From: Leptolyngbya sp. Heron Island J
GTDB taxonomy: Bacteria > Cyanobacteriota > Cyanobacteriia > Phormidesmidales > Phormidesmidaceae
Direction: 5' to 3'
DNA length: 64,000 nucleotides
NCBI RefSeq assembly: GCF_000482245.1
Contig: NZ_AWNH01000075.1
Location: 1 to 64,000, forward strand
Every line of letters starts with the position of its first letter. Position 1 is the first letter of the stretch. The notes below the pieces were generated by a model, which was not told where the DNA came from, ran no database searches, and saw nothing but the letters and a program-made list of their open reading frames with translations. The position numbers and the translations under genes were made by a program. This document shows, piece after piece, positions 51,997-62,252 of the stretch.

Positions 51997-54900
51997 ATGC
52001 TTAAACGCGAAATTGCCCAGGAGAGATTAAAAGCGTTTCGAGTGGATGACTGGGCCGAGCGCAGAAGCGCCACTCTTGCCGCTTTACCGGATGCCCTAAA
52101 TCAGATTGGGCAAAGCTTATTAGGGCTTAACGGTAAACAACGTCGGGACTCCTGGCAAGATATGGCAGCGGTTAGCAAATTGTCGACTCAAGATCGCAGA
52201 CAGCTGTTTTTAGCTATTTTTCCCCAGATTGGAGCCTATGTGGATGCAGCCTATGAGCTGATGCTCCAGCTGCCCTATCAAAACGGCTACGCCAGACGGG
52301 CGTTTCGATCTAGCCAGCCTGCACATTACACTGATAAGCGCAGCCAGTGGCTATATTCTCTCCTGGGGATCACCCAAGAGTATGAACAACCGCTGGACTG
52401 GTATGCGGCCTGGTCTCCCTATATTGGCTATGGAGCTGATTGTCTCGGCTTGGTCTTTGCGGCTGCCATTAATCAAGATGATGAGACTGGCAAACAGGTT
52501 TTTGATATTCTGTGCGACTCGGCCCGAGGGGACCATGACATTGGAGCCATGGGTCGCCATGTGACGCGGGCCTTGCTGGTGGCAGAACAGCCTGAAGGCT
52601 GGCAGCTCATGGAGAATATGCTGGTGGCGGCCCAGCGTCAGGAAGGGCTGCGTCAGGTGATATTAGAAACCATTGATGAAGCTCACCCCCAGGCGTTTCA
52701 GCGGATGCTGCGGGTGATTCTAGAACAAAATTTGGTGCGGTTTAGTGCCACAATTCGGGCAGCGGATGTGTGGTTTGGTCTGGGATGGGATGTGGACCAA
52801 CGACGCTGGGTTCAGGAGAGTTTGGAGCAGGTATTAACGCTTTTAGAGCAGTCTGAAACGGTGGCACTAGAGGAGACTGAGCCGAATCGACTGTATCTAT
52901 CACTTTGGTCCCTGGCCTTTAAAGATGTTGGGCAGGCGATCAAGGCGGCTCAGGCTGTGTTCCAGACAGGTCAATTGGAGCAGCGGTTTGTGGCTGCCTA
53001 TCTGTTGCGACAACTGGATATTTCTGAAAGTCGAACAGCGCTGCTCCCTAGTCTGGCCGATGATGACCTACGGGTGGCGGGGCAGGCCTTTTTTGCTCTC
53101 TCCCATTATTCGGCTCGGTCTGACCAAGGAGATGCATTTGAGGCGTTAGAAGCTTTTCTGCAACGATTCTTGGCTAAAGAGACGGTGCTTAAATCACTGG
53201 TCTGGCCTTGGATGCAAGCGACGATTGATCGAGCCAGTATTGCGGATGAGCTGGTGAGACGGCAACAGGATCGTCCCATTGACTGTTTGCTGCCCTATGT
53301 TGCAATGATGGGACATTGGGGGAAGCGACAGCTGGCTGAACAACTGGCTCAAAGTCAGCCCTGGGATGAGGCTATGGGTGAGGTCATCTTCGGATTACTG
53401 CGAGATCGCAGCAGCTATGTGCGGGAGGAAATGATTCGACAGCTGCAGCTCCATGGCTATGTGCCCAGCGAGCTGGAGGCGAAAACCATGGAAGCCCTGA
53501 TGACCCGTAAAGCAGCTGACCTACGACAAGGGGTAATTTCGCTATTGCTAAAACAGACGGATGCAGCTGTAGTTACCAGTGCCGAACGCTTGTTAAAGAC
53601 CTCTAAGCTGCCGCAGCGTTTGGCCGGGTTAGAACTGTTAGCGCAGCTGCAGCAGGCGGAGCGTGCCGATGTTCGTGCCATTGCTGAACAGTATGGAGAA
53701 CAGCGCTCTAAGCGTACGGCCAGCGAGCAAGAACTGTTGGATAAGTTGTTGGCCAGCGAGCAAGATGTGCCTACTCTCAATGACGCATTAGGCTTGGCTC
53801 CTCCCCAGCAAAGGACCAAACCGATGTGCCCTGAGATGCCAGAAACTCCCATACCTCTGGTGACGGATGCGGCCCAGGCTGTACTACAATCCTTGGATAA
53901 TTTAGTCGATCAGCATCGGGCGACTTCTGTTCCTAGTCGTTGGGGAGACCCCGAACTTTTAGGTAACATGCACTGGTTCCCGTGGCCAGAGGCTCAGCTC
54001 TCCTTAGAAGAGAATTTGCAAAAACTGCCGCTGGCTGAGGTGTGGCAAACCTGGTTAACAGAGCAGGGACCACAGGATAGCTTAGAGCTGGTGCGAGCGA
54101 CGGCGACCTTGAGTAGTGGCTCTAGCTACAGCGTGGGCGGATATCGATTTTTTGATGAACAACCGCCTGGCTGGATTCAGGGGTTAACTCAACAGTGGTC
54201 TCTCTCCACTGAGCCACTCCAGTATCCCGCTATTGTCAACAGTGTGCTGCAGTGGCTGCAGTTGTTAGCACCTCCCAGTCAGGGGGTCGCTCGGGTGTTA
54301 AATGGGGCTCAGTATACCTTGGCCACGATTCTCGAACGGGCCTCCGGCGCTCAGCGCTATGACTGGCGACAAACTTCGTTGATGACCTGGCTGTCGTTGG
54401 CAAGGTCCCATTATCAACAGTATTCAACTGACTGGAATGACCAACAGGTGAAGCAACTTTGGCTGCTGCTACGTTGGGTGGATGAGCCGGAGGCGGCTTC
54501 TTTGCCACGCTGGCAACAGATAGAGAATGCTAAATCCTATGGACAGCAGTACGAACAGGTTAAAGAGGGCGGTTTTGTCTCCCGGCAGCGTCCAGAGCTA
54601 AACGAGGTCATGGGGGCGTTTCGGGTGGGAGCAGCCACAGCGGCGGATGTATATGATCAGCTGTTGGGCAGTCAGCAGACCGTTGGCCGCTATGGAGGAC
54701 ATAGGTTTGCGGAGCTACAACGGCTGACTAAGCGCAAGGGTGATCCGTTGTTGAAAACCTATCCGCAACTGGGGGAGATGGTGGAGCAGTGTCGCGATCG
54801 CATCCTCTCCGTTGAACTCAGTCGAGGCGATTTACCCACGGCAGCTACCGCCCCAGCCCTAGCCCTCAACTCTATCCAGGGCATTGCTGTCGTGGTGAAG

Positions 54901-56904
54901 CTGCTGCAGAACTTTGGCAAAGAGAAATTTGCTCGCGGCTGGCTATGGGATAGCCAGAGTAAATCGTCCGTGTTTAGCCATCTGTTCCGGGTGTCGTTTC
55001 CGGCAGAGGCGGATACTCCCAAGGCCTTTACCAAAGCGGTCAAAGTGGCCGAAATCCCTGAGCAGCGCCTGGTAGAGTTGGCGGTATATGCCCCCCAGTG
55101 GACCCGCTATGTGGAACATGCTCTGGGGTGGCCAGACCTGGCAGAGGCGGTTTGGTGGTTTCATGCCCACACCAAGGACAATTCTTGGCAGGTGGATGGG
55201 ACTATTCGTGATCTGTGGGCGGCTCAAATTGCGGAGCTGACGCCCTTATCAAGCCAGGATTTAGTCGATGGTGCGGTGGATGTGGCTTGGTTCCAGCGGA
55301 TATATCAGCGATTAAAGGCCGAGCGGTGGGCCAAACTCAACGAAGCGGCTAAATATGCCTCCGGTGGAGCGGGTCATAAGCGAGCCCAGCTGTTTGCAGA
55401 GGCCATGCTCGGTGAGACCAAACGTACCGAGTTGGTAAAGCGCATTCAAGATAAACGCCATCAGGATGCAGTGCGAGCCTTGGGGCTGCTGCCGCTGGCC
55501 AAGGGGAAAAAACGTCAGACCGATCTGCTAGAGCGCTATCAGATGATTCAAGAGTTTTTGCGCACCAGTCGTAAATTTGGCTCCCAACGCCAGGCCAGTG
55601 AAAAGCTGGCATCCCGTATTGGTATGGAAAATCTGGCGCGGACGGCAGGCTACCCTGACCCACAGCGGTTGGAATGGGCGATGGAAGGCGTTGCGATCGC
55701 AGACCTGGCCGCAGGTCCTGTTGCTGTTGCTGTCGACGAGGTCACCGTTAGCCTCAGCCTGACGGTGACCGGTGAACCCCAAATAGGCGTAATCAAAAAA
55801 GGCAAATCCCTCAAAAGCATTCCTGCCAAACTCAAGAAAAACCCTGATATTAAAGCCCTTCAAGCGCGTAAGCGCGACATCACTCGCCAGGCTAGGCGCA
55901 TGCGGGGGTCCCTAGAGATCGCCATGTGCCGGGGCGATGAATTTACCGGTGCTGAACTGAAACAGCTGCTCACCCATCCCGTACTCAACCCCATTTTGCA
56001 GCAGCTAGTATTTGTGGACGAGACCTTAGCAACTTGGGGATATCCCCTGGACAACACCCTGCAAAGCTATGACGGTAGCCAGATAGCACTAACGGCAAAG
56101 ATGCGATTGCGCCTGGCCCATCCGGTGGATTTTGCCAGGGGTGAAACCTGGCATCTGTGGCAGCAATACTGCTTTGACCAGAGTCTGGTGCAGCCCTTTA
56201 AACAAATCTTTCGAGAGCTGTATGTGCTCACCACCGCTGAACAACAGGGGCGCGGCTCCAGACGCTATGCTGGACATCAGGTGAACCCTCGTCAAGCATT
56301 GGCCCTATTAGGTCAGCGGGGCTGGGTTACCCATCCAGAAGAAGGAGTGCGTCGCACCTTTCATGACGAGAATCTGTTGGTATGGATTGACTTTGAAGAA
56401 GGTTGGTATACACCCACGGAAGTCGAAGGATTTACCCTTGATCAGGTGTGTTTTGTGGATCGTCAGCACCACAAACCCGTTGCCGTTAAGGATGTACCCC
56501 CCAGGGTCTTTAGCGAAGTGATGCGAGATTTAGATCTGGTAGTCAGCGTTGCCCATCAAGGGGGTGTTGATCCAGAAGCCAGTGCCTCAACTATAGAAAT
56601 GCGGGCCGCTTTGATCCGTGAAACCAATCGTTTGTTGAATATCACCAATGTGGAACTACAAGCTGCCCATGCTCTGATCGAGGGACAGCTAGGTAACTAT
56701 ACAATTCATCTAGGCAGTGCCACTGTTCACCGTCAACCTGGGGGGGCACTGTGTATTGTGCCGGTTCACAGCCAGCATCGGGGTCGATTATTTTTACCCT
56801 TTGCCGATGACGATCCAAAAACGGCGGAAGTTGTTTCTAAGGTGTTGTTGTTGGCCAATGATCAGGCGATCAAGGACCCGACGATTTTGGAACAGCTGTT
56901 GTAA
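51997..56904 (+). CDS. Giant DUF4132 (MolR-like) protein with helical-repeat body
   Basis: A 1635-residue soluble protein. About residues 50-900 are all-helical with HEAT-like pairs (LAAYLLRQLDIS.., SLADDDLRVAGQAFFALSHYS, RDRSSYVREEMIRQLQLHGY). A DUF4132 domain lies at about 1225-1420 (SLEIAMCRGDEFTGAELKQL, MRLRLAHPVDF, LVQPFKQIFRELYVLT), followed by a conserved C-terminal domain (about 1480-1635; VSVAHQGGVDPEASASTIEMR, LGSATVHRQPGG). E. coli MolR and YehI belong to this family; biochemical function is unknown. Related genes often sit with MoxR ATPase and von Willebrand A genes, but none is here; only the 143-residue protein precedes it. No enzyme motif is recognised. Confidence 0.88.
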   Translation: MLKREIAQERLKAFRVDDWAERRSATLAALPDALNQIGQSLLGLNGKQRRDSWQDMAAVSKLSTQDRRQLFLAIFPQIGAYVDAAYELMLQLPYQNGYARRAFRSSQPAHYTDKRSQWLYSLLGITQEYEQPLDWYAAWSPYIGYGADCLGLVFAAAINQDDETGKQVFDILCDSARGDHDIGAMGRHVTRALLVAEQPEGWQLMENMLVAAQRQEGLRQVILETIDEAHPQAFQRMLRVILEQNLVRFSATIRAADVWFGLGWDVDQRRWVQESLEQVLTLLEQSETVALEETEPNRLYLSLWSLAFKDVGQAIKAAQAVFQTGQLEQRFVAAYLLRQLDISESRTALLPSLADDDLRVAGQAFFALSHYSARSDQGDAFEALEAFLQRFLAKETVLKSLVWPWMQATIDRASIADELVRRQQDRPIDCLLPYVAMMGHWGKRQLAEQLAQSQPWDEAMGEVIFGLLRDRSSYVREEMIRQLQLHGYVPSELEAKTMEALMTRKAADLRQGVISLLLKQTDAAVVTSAERLLKTSKLPQRLAGLELLAQLQQAERADVRAIAEQYGEQRSKRTASEQELLDKLLASEQDVPTLNDALGLAPPQQRTKPMCPEMPETPIPLVTDAAQAVLQSLDNLVDQHRATSVPSRWGDPELLGNMHWFPWPEAQLSLEENLQKLPLAEVWQTWLTEQGPQDSLELVRATATLSSGSSYSVGGYRFFDEQPPGWIQGLTQQWSLSTEPLQYPAIVNSVLQWLQLLAPPSQGVARVLNGAQYTLATILERASGAQRYDWRQTSLMTWLSLARSHYQQYSTDWNDQQVKQLWLLLRWVDEPEAASLPRWQQIENAKSYGQQYEQVKEGGFVSRQRPELNEVMGAFRVGAATAADVYDQLLGSQQTVGRYGGHRFAELQRLTKRKGDPLLKTYPQLGEMVEQCRDRILSVELSRGDLPTAATAPALALNSIQGIAVVVKLLQNFGKEKFARGWLWDSQSKSSVFSHLFRVSFPAEADTPKAFTKAVKVAEIPEQRLVELAVYAPQWTRYVEHALGWPDLAEAVWWFHAHTKDNSWQVDGTIRDLWAAQIAELTPLSSQDLVDGAVDVAWFQRIYQRLKAERWAKLNEAAKYASGGAGHKRAQLFAEAMLGETKRTELVKRIQDKRHQDAVRALGLLPLAKGKKRQTDLLERYQMIQEFLRTSRKFGSQRQASEKLASRIGMENLARTAGYPDPQRLEWAMEGVAIADLAAGPVAVAVDEVTVSLSLTVTGEPQIGVIKKGKSLKSIPAKLKKNPDIKALQARKRDITRQARRMRGSLEIAMCRGDEFTGAELKQLLTHPVLNPILQQLVFVDETLATWGYPLDNTLQSYDGSQIALTAKMRLRLAHPVDFARGETWHLWQQYCFDQSLVQPFKQIFRELYVLTTAEQQGRGSRRYAGHQVNPRQALALLGQRGWVTHPEEGVRRTFHDENLLVWIDFEEGWYTPTEVEGFTLDQVCFVDRQHHKPVAVKDVPPRVFSEVMRDLDLVVSVAHQGGVDPEASASTIEMRAALIRETNRLLNITNVELQAAHALIEGQLGNYTIHLGSATVHRQPGGALCIVPVHSQHRGRLFLPFADDDPKTAEVVSKVLLLANDQAIKDPTILEQLL

Positions 56905-57519
56905 AAGTGTAGCTAGTTTTACGAGTTCAGGCAGATAGGTTGTGGGGCAGTTCTGTTATGGGTATCCAGCTTTTGAATTATGAATTTTGCTCATACTATT
57001 TCATCCATAACTGGACGGCTAGATTGTTTACATGAAACAACAGATATACGCTATGGTGGATTGAAATGAGCATGAGTACTATCACGTGCTCAAGGCTGAT
57101 TGATTCAACCTGCACAGTTCGCAATTTTTGTCGTTCGGAGATTTATATCATTATTTTTACTCCAACAATTTAATTAAAAGACGGAGATTTTGAAAAAGCA
57201 GATCGCGATTGCTGATTTGGGGGGTGGGCCGCTCTGTAGCCTTTGCTATTTGACGGTTCCTCACAGCTAAAATCATCCCCTCAATCAGAATGCCAGCAAA
57301 TCTTTCAATCAACAATTTTGTTGCCGAGCTTCAGTACTTGTAAGGAATTTACGAGCAACCTGCTCAGTTGAGTGGCAGCCTTCTGGTGAAACTTTGTCTA
57401 TTTCGCCAGTATCTTCAGCCTCCCACCATTTGAGCTTGCTACAAAACTACTAAAGTTCGATAATATGGAACTATTGCCTAAGAATCGTTAAGTTCGATTC
57501 CTGTCAACTTTTCATTTTT
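56905..57519. other. Intergenic region before the RND operon
   Basis: 615 bp without a convincing gene. A leftward open stretch (57309-57440) reads like protein (KLKWWEAEDTGEIDKV, then TEQVARKFL) but lacks a start and ends quickly; it may be a gene relic. No regulator gene of the TetR or MarR kind, often found beside RND pumps, is visible. Confidence 0.45.
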
Positions 57520-58881
57520 ATGACTTCAAATTCTAGTCCTTCCACGGCGGTAGAAACTGCTTCAATGCAGTCGTCTTCGATATCGGCTCAAGCCCCAACT
57601 CAGCGCAACTGGTTGATTTGGCTAGCTGCTTTAATTTTGTTGGCGGTCGGAGGGTTTGTCCTATGGCGGGTGCTGGGGAGAGGTGACGGAGCCTCGGAGA
57701 TGCCGATGGGCGGTGCGGTACCGGTGACTCTTGAATCAATGCAGCCTTCTACTCTACGTGATCAGGCTGAGTTTGTTGGTACTTTGGATGCCCAGGCTGG
57801 TGTGGTTTTGCAGCCTGAGGCCAATGGGCGGATTACTCGTATTTATGTATCCTCAGGTGATCAGGTGGCTGCAGGCGATCCAATTATGGAGCTGAGTGCC
57901 GATCGTTCCCAGGCTGAGTTAAGTGCGGCGCTGGCAAGTGTCAGTGCGGCTCAATCTGCTCGCGATAATTCCCGTGCGCAGCTGCAGTCGTTGGTGGCCC
58001 AGCGTATTCGCATTGAGGCGGATGTAAAGCTGCAGGATACTGAGTTTGAGCGGACACAGCGGCTGGTCGAGGCGGGGGCGCAGTCACAGCAGGAACTAGA
58101 TGAAGTAGAGCGCGATCGCAACGCGGCTACGGCTTCCCTGACAGCGGCTAGGGAAGAGATCGAAGCAGCCCAAGCCAGTCTGGCCCAGGCCGAAGCGTTT
58201 TTAGAACAGTCCCAGGCTACGGCTGAAGCTACCCGTGAAGATCTGCTGGACAAAACAGTGACCGCACCCATTGCCGGTGTAGTGGGCGATATTCCAGTGG
58301 AACTAGGGGATTATGTCCAGCCCGGTGCCACCTTGACTACCATTACTCAAAACGAGGTTCTGGAGCTAGAAATTGATGTTCCTGCCGAGCAGATTGGTGA
58401 AATTCAGTTAGGTATGCCTGTGGAGTTGTTCACCTTTAGCTCTGATGATCCAGTGGCGACAGGCTCCCTCAGCTTTATCTCACCCCAGACCGATGCCGCC
58501 ACCCAAACCGTGTTGGCAAAAGCCCGGTTTTCCAATTTATCTAGCAACCTGCAGGACAATCAGCGGGTGGATGTACGCGTTGTTTTAGACGAGCGTCCGG
58601 GGCTGTTAGTACCAGCCACCGCGATTACGCGTCTTGGGGGACAATCGTTTGTGTATGTAGCAGCGGATGCGCCACCTCCGGAAGACGGACAGCCGCCGAT
58701 GGAAGGGCAAGTGGCACAGCTACGGCCGGTAACATTAGGGGCAATGCAGGGCAATAATTTCCAAATATTAGACGGTCTCTCCGCAGGTGAGGAAATTGTC
58801 ACTACCGGCCTGTTGAACTTGCAGGATGGTTCGCCGATTGCTCCACAAGACGAGGCGGCGGATGCCAACGCATCTCCTTAA
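57520..58881 (+). CDS. RND efflux periplasmic adaptor subunit (membrane fusion protein)
   Basis: A 453-residue adaptor linking an inner-membrane RND pump to an outer-membrane channel. After a cytoplasmic N-terminal stretch and one membrane helix (WLIWLAALILLAVGGFVLWRVL) come a split lipoyl domain (GVVLQPEANGRITRIYVSSGDQV... and TVTAPIAGVVGDIPVELGDYV), a long coiled-coil hairpin between them (about 140-240) and beta-barrel and membrane-proximal domains (LVPATAITRLGGQSFVYV). The RND pump gene follows 115 bp later; the outer-membrane channel gene is not in the window. Confidence 0.94.
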   Translation: MTSNSSPSTAVETASMQSSSISAQAPTQRNWLIWLAALILLAVGGFVLWRVLGRGDGASEMPMGGAVPVTLESMQPSTLRDQAEFVGTLDAQAGVVLQPEANGRITRIYVSSGDQVAAGDPIMELSADRSQAELSAALASVSAAQSARDNSRAQLQSLVAQRIRIEADVKLQDTEFERTQRLVEAGAQSQQELDEVERDRNAATASLTAAREEIEAAQASLAQAEAFLEQSQATAEATREDLLDKTVTAPIAGVVGDIPVELGDYVQPGATLTTITQNEVLELEIDVPAEQIGEIQLGMPVELFTFSSDDPVATGSLSFISPQTDAATQTVLAKARFSNLSSNLQDNQRVDVRVVLDERPGLLVPATAITRLGGQSFVYVAADAPPPEDGQPPMEGQVAQLRPVTLGAMQGNNFQILDGLSAGEEIVTTGLLNLQDGSPIAPQDEAADANASP

Positions 58882-58919
58882 GATTTGGTGTCTGATACTT
58901 TCCACATGCTTAATCTAGA

Positions 58920-58973
58920 GCAGGTACAAGACCGATCCCTACGCCCAGGGCAGGTACAAGACCGGCCCCTACG
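58920..58973 (+). repeat. Two direct repeats of 24 bp between adaptor and pump genes
   Basis: GCAGGTACAAGACCGATCCC + TACG at 58920-58943 recurs with two changes at 58950-58973 (30-bp period). The GTACAAGACCGGCCCCTACG text resembles an interspersed repeat rather than a regulatory site; it may be a remnant of a repetitive element inside the operon. Confidence 0.7.
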
Positions 58974-58996
58974 ACCCACCCAATAGGCATCTCTCC

Positions 58997-61900
58997 ATGG
59001 TCAATTACTTTATTAAACGGCCTGTTTTTGCCACCGTTTGCGCCATTATCATTCTGTTAATTGGTGTTGTCAGTATTCCCACATTGCCGATTGCCCAATA
59101 TCCAGACATTAGTCCGACTCAGATTAATGTGACGGCTAGCTACATTGGTGCCGATGCTGAAACCGTCGAGAAAGCGGTGACCACGGTACTAGAGCGAGAG
59201 ATTAACGGCGTAGAAGGAATGCGCTACATATCCTCTAACAGCAGTAACAACGGTATTAGCAATATTGTTGTTACCTTTGACTCTAGCCGCGATAAAGACA
59301 TTGCAGCGGTAGATGTGCAAAACCGGGTATCTCTGGCAGAACCGCAATTGCCAGAAGAAGTCCGTCAGACTGGTGTGGTGGTATCCAAGCAGAACAGCAA
59401 CATTCTGCTGGCCATGAGTCTGTTTTCAGGGGATGATACCTTTGACAATGTATTTTTGAGCAACTATGCCGATCTATACATTGTCGATGCTCTACGCCGG
59501 GTGCCAGGTGTTGGGGATGTCGTTATCTTTGGTGAACGTACTTATGCCATGCGGCTATGGCTGGACCCACAGCGGTTGGCCAGCCGAGACCTGACTGCTG
59601 ACGACGTAGTGGATGCGCTGCGAGAACAAAATATTCAGGTGGGTGCCGGGCAAATTGGTCAGCCGCCATCGCCCGATGACCAGACATTTCAGATTGACCT
59701 GCGGGCCGTCAGCCGTCTACAAACGGTCTCTGAGTTTGAAGAATTGGTAATTCAAACCGGGGACAATGGTGCCCTGGTAAAGCTTAAGGATGTGGGCCGA
59801 GCCGAGTTGGGGGCAGAGAGCTACAACACCTTCTTACGATTTAGCGGCAATGAATCGGTTGGTTTGGGTATTTTCCAGCTGCCGGGTAGTAATGCATTGC
59901 AGGTGGCGCAGGGCGTCAAGGAAGTGATGGCGGAGCTGGCGACAGAGTTTCCCCAGGGGATGGAGTACGGCATTGGTTTTGATACTACTGAATTTGTTAG
60001 TCAGTCTCTTACCCGCGTTGTGTGGACGCTGATTCAGGCGGTTGGTCTGGTGGTATTGGTGATTTATCTCTTCCTCCAGGACTGGCGGACAACACTAATT
60101 CCAGCGATTACTATTCCGGTGGCGCTGATTGGTACCTTTGCTATTGTTAAAATCTTTGGCTTCTCCATTAATAGTCTGACTCTGTTTGGTCTGACCCTGG
60201 CTACTGGGATGGTAGTGGATGATGCCATTGTGGTGGTGGAAGATATTGCCTCTAAGATTCAGAATCGAGGGATGTCGCCAAAGCTGGCTGCGGTTGAGGC
60301 GATGCGAGAGCTGACGGGGGCGGTGATTGCTACCTCGTTGGTGTTGATGGCGGTGTTTATTCCGGTGGCGTTTTTCCCAGGGACGACAGGCGCTCTGTAT
60401 CGACAGTTTGCGTTGACCATTGCATTTGCGATCGCGCTTTCCACCTTTAACGCCCTGACCCTGACCCCTACCCTAGCAGGCCTCTTGCTGCGTCAAAACA
60501 CAGGCAGTCACGGCTGGCTCGACTATATTTTTAATCCCTTTAACCGATTTTTAGATAGCTTGCGGGCTCAGTATGGCGGGGCCTTGCAGTTGCTCAATCG
60601 ACTCAAAGTCTTTGTATTAGCTGCATTTGTTGCCTCTCTGGTACTCACTGGCTGGCTCTACAACAGTGTGCCATCTGCCTTTTTGCCCGATGAAGACCAG
60701 GGTTATTTTATTACCCTGATTCAGGGACCGGAAGGCTCGTCACTCAACCAGACCAGCAAAGTGATGCGTCAGGTTGAAGAGACGATTTTGGCCCAAGACG
60801 GCGTGCGGGCGACATTTGCCGTTGGCGGCTTTAGCTTTAGCGGTAATACGGCCAACAATGGTGTTGTCTTTACGACGCTAGTGCCCTGGGAAGAGCGTCC
60901 ATCAGGGGTAACGTCTTTTAGTCTGATTAACCAGCTATTTGGCCAGTTTTCCGGGATCACCGAAGCGCGGGTATTTCCGCTCAATCCACCATCCATTCAA
61001 GGTCTGAGCAGTTTTAGTGGTTTTCAGTTTCAGCTCCAGGATCGACGTGGCAATCTGACCATTGATACCCTGGTACAAAATATGTTTGGTCTGTTGGGGG
61101 CAGCCAATCAAGATCCCAACCTACAGGCCGTCTTTAGTACCTATGCCGCCAACTCTCCCCTGATTGAAATCGACGTAGACCGGGATAAAGCCAAGGCCCT
61201 CGATGTTGACATTGATGATGTCTTTGGCACGTTGCAAACCTATCTCGGTTCGCGTTATGTCAATGACTTTACATTGCAGGGACGTACCTATCGAGTCTAT
61301 GTCCAGGCCGATCAGCAATATCGCTCAGCCCCAGACGACATCAACAAACTCTATGTGCGCTCCAACAATGACGCCATGATTTCCATGGGTAACCTGGTGA
61401 CCCTTAAGGAAACCACCGGAGCCCAGACAATTAACCATTACAATCTTTTCCGTTCCATTGAAATCAATGGTCAAGCAGCGCCTGGTGTCAGTTCTGGCGA
61501 GGCCATCACCACAATGGAAGATGTGGCCGCCCAGGTATTGCCCGCCAGTCTGGGGTATGAATGGACCGGTAACGCTCTAGAAGAAATCGAGTCGGGCAGT
61601 CAGGCTCCCATCATCTTTGGCCTGGGGATTATCTTTGTATTCTTGGTGCTGGCCGCCCAATATGAGAGCTATGTAGACCCGGTAATTATTCTCTTTGCCG
61701 TACCTCTGGCAGTATTTGGTGCCTTGCTGGCCCAGTCGATGCGTGGGTTACCCAATGATGTGTACTGCCAGATTGGTCTGGTGATGTTGATTGGTTTGGC
61801 TAGTAAAAACTCGATTCTGATTGTAGAGTTTGCCAACCAGCTTCGCGATCGCGGTTTACCCATTGTCAAAGCCGCATTAGAAGCCGCCCAGTCCAGAATG

Positions 61901-62167
61901 CGACCGATTCTAATGACGGCCATCTCTACCCTGAGTAGTATTTTCCCCTTGGTGATTGCTACCGGGGCCGGGGCTGGCAGTCGTCAGTCGTTGGGAACAG
62001 CCGTATTTGGTGGCATGTTTGTCGCGACATTTCTAAGTTTGTTTGTTGTACCGATTTTGTACATTGTTGTCAAAAGCTTGAGCGAACCGTTTAATTCCCA
62101 CAAGGGGCCAGATGACGATGAGCAGTTAGCTGTTTACGAGAGAGAGATGACGGGGACAGGCGTTTGA
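58997..62167 (+). CDS. RND efflux pump permease, HAE1 family
   Basis: A 1056-residue proton-driven multidrug exporter of the AcrB type. It has the 12-helix RND layout in two homologous halves with large periplasmic loops. The proton-relay acids are VVDDAIVVVED (Asp at about 408-409) and the Lys is in LASKNSILIVEF (about 937). The N-terminus FIKRPVFATVCAIIILLIG and YPDISPTQINVTASYIGADAET are family hallmarks. The adaptor gene lies directly upstream; the pair should form an efflux pump with an unlinked TolC-like channel. Substrate unknown. Confidence 0.96.
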   Translation: MVNYFIKRPVFATVCAIIILLIGVVSIPTLPIAQYPDISPTQINVTASYIGADAETVEKAVTTVLEREINGVEGMRYISSNSSNNGISNIVVTFDSSRDKDIAAVDVQNRVSLAEPQLPEEVRQTGVVVSKQNSNILLAMSLFSGDDTFDNVFLSNYADLYIVDALRRVPGVGDVVIFGERTYAMRLWLDPQRLASRDLTADDVVDALREQNIQVGAGQIGQPPSPDDQTFQIDLRAVSRLQTVSEFEELVIQTGDNGALVKLKDVGRAELGAESYNTFLRFSGNESVGLGIFQLPGSNALQVAQGVKEVMAELATEFPQGMEYGIGFDTTEFVSQSLTRVVWTLIQAVGLVVLVIYLFLQDWRTTLIPAITIPVALIGTFAIVKIFGFSINSLTLFGLTLATGMVVDDAIVVVEDIASKIQNRGMSPKLAAVEAMRELTGAVIATSLVLMAVFIPVAFFPGTTGALYRQFALTIAFAIALSTFNALTLTPTLAGLLLRQNTGSHGWLDYIFNPFNRFLDSLRAQYGGALQLLNRLKVFVLAAFVASLVLTGWLYNSVPSAFLPDEDQGYFITLIQGPEGSSLNQTSKVMRQVEETILAQDGVRATFAVGGFSFSGNTANNGVVFTTLVPWEERPSGVTSFSLINQLFGQFSGITEARVFPLNPPSIQGLSSFSGFQFQLQDRRGNLTIDTLVQNMFGLLGAANQDPNLQAVFSTYAANSPLIEIDVDRDKAKALDVDIDDVFGTLQTYLGSRYVNDFTLQGRTYRVYVQADQQYRSAPDDINKLYVRSNNDAMISMGNLVTLKETTGAQTINHYNLFRSIEINGQAAPGVSSGEAITTMEDVAAQVLPASLGYEWTGNALEEIESGSQAPIIFGLGIIFVFLVLAAQYESYVDPVIILFAVPLAVFGALLAQSMRGLPNDVYCQIGLVMLIGLASKNSILIVEFANQLRDRGLPIVKAALEAAQSRMRPILMTAISTLSSIFPLVIATGAGAGSRQSLGTAVFGGMFVATFLSLFVVPILYIVVKSLSEPFNSHKGPDDDEQLAVYEREMTGTGV

Positions 62168-62252
62168 TAGAAACTCGAATTTCTATGTGTAGCCCCTGAC
62201 CAACCATAATTAACAGGCTATAGTAAGAGCGAATTAATCCTCTGCTCGATCA

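Noticed and set aside
57309-57440. Leftward open stretch resembling protein in the gap before the RND genes
   Set aside because: No start codon, about 44 codons only, no recognisable family; could be a relic but cannot be supported as a gene.
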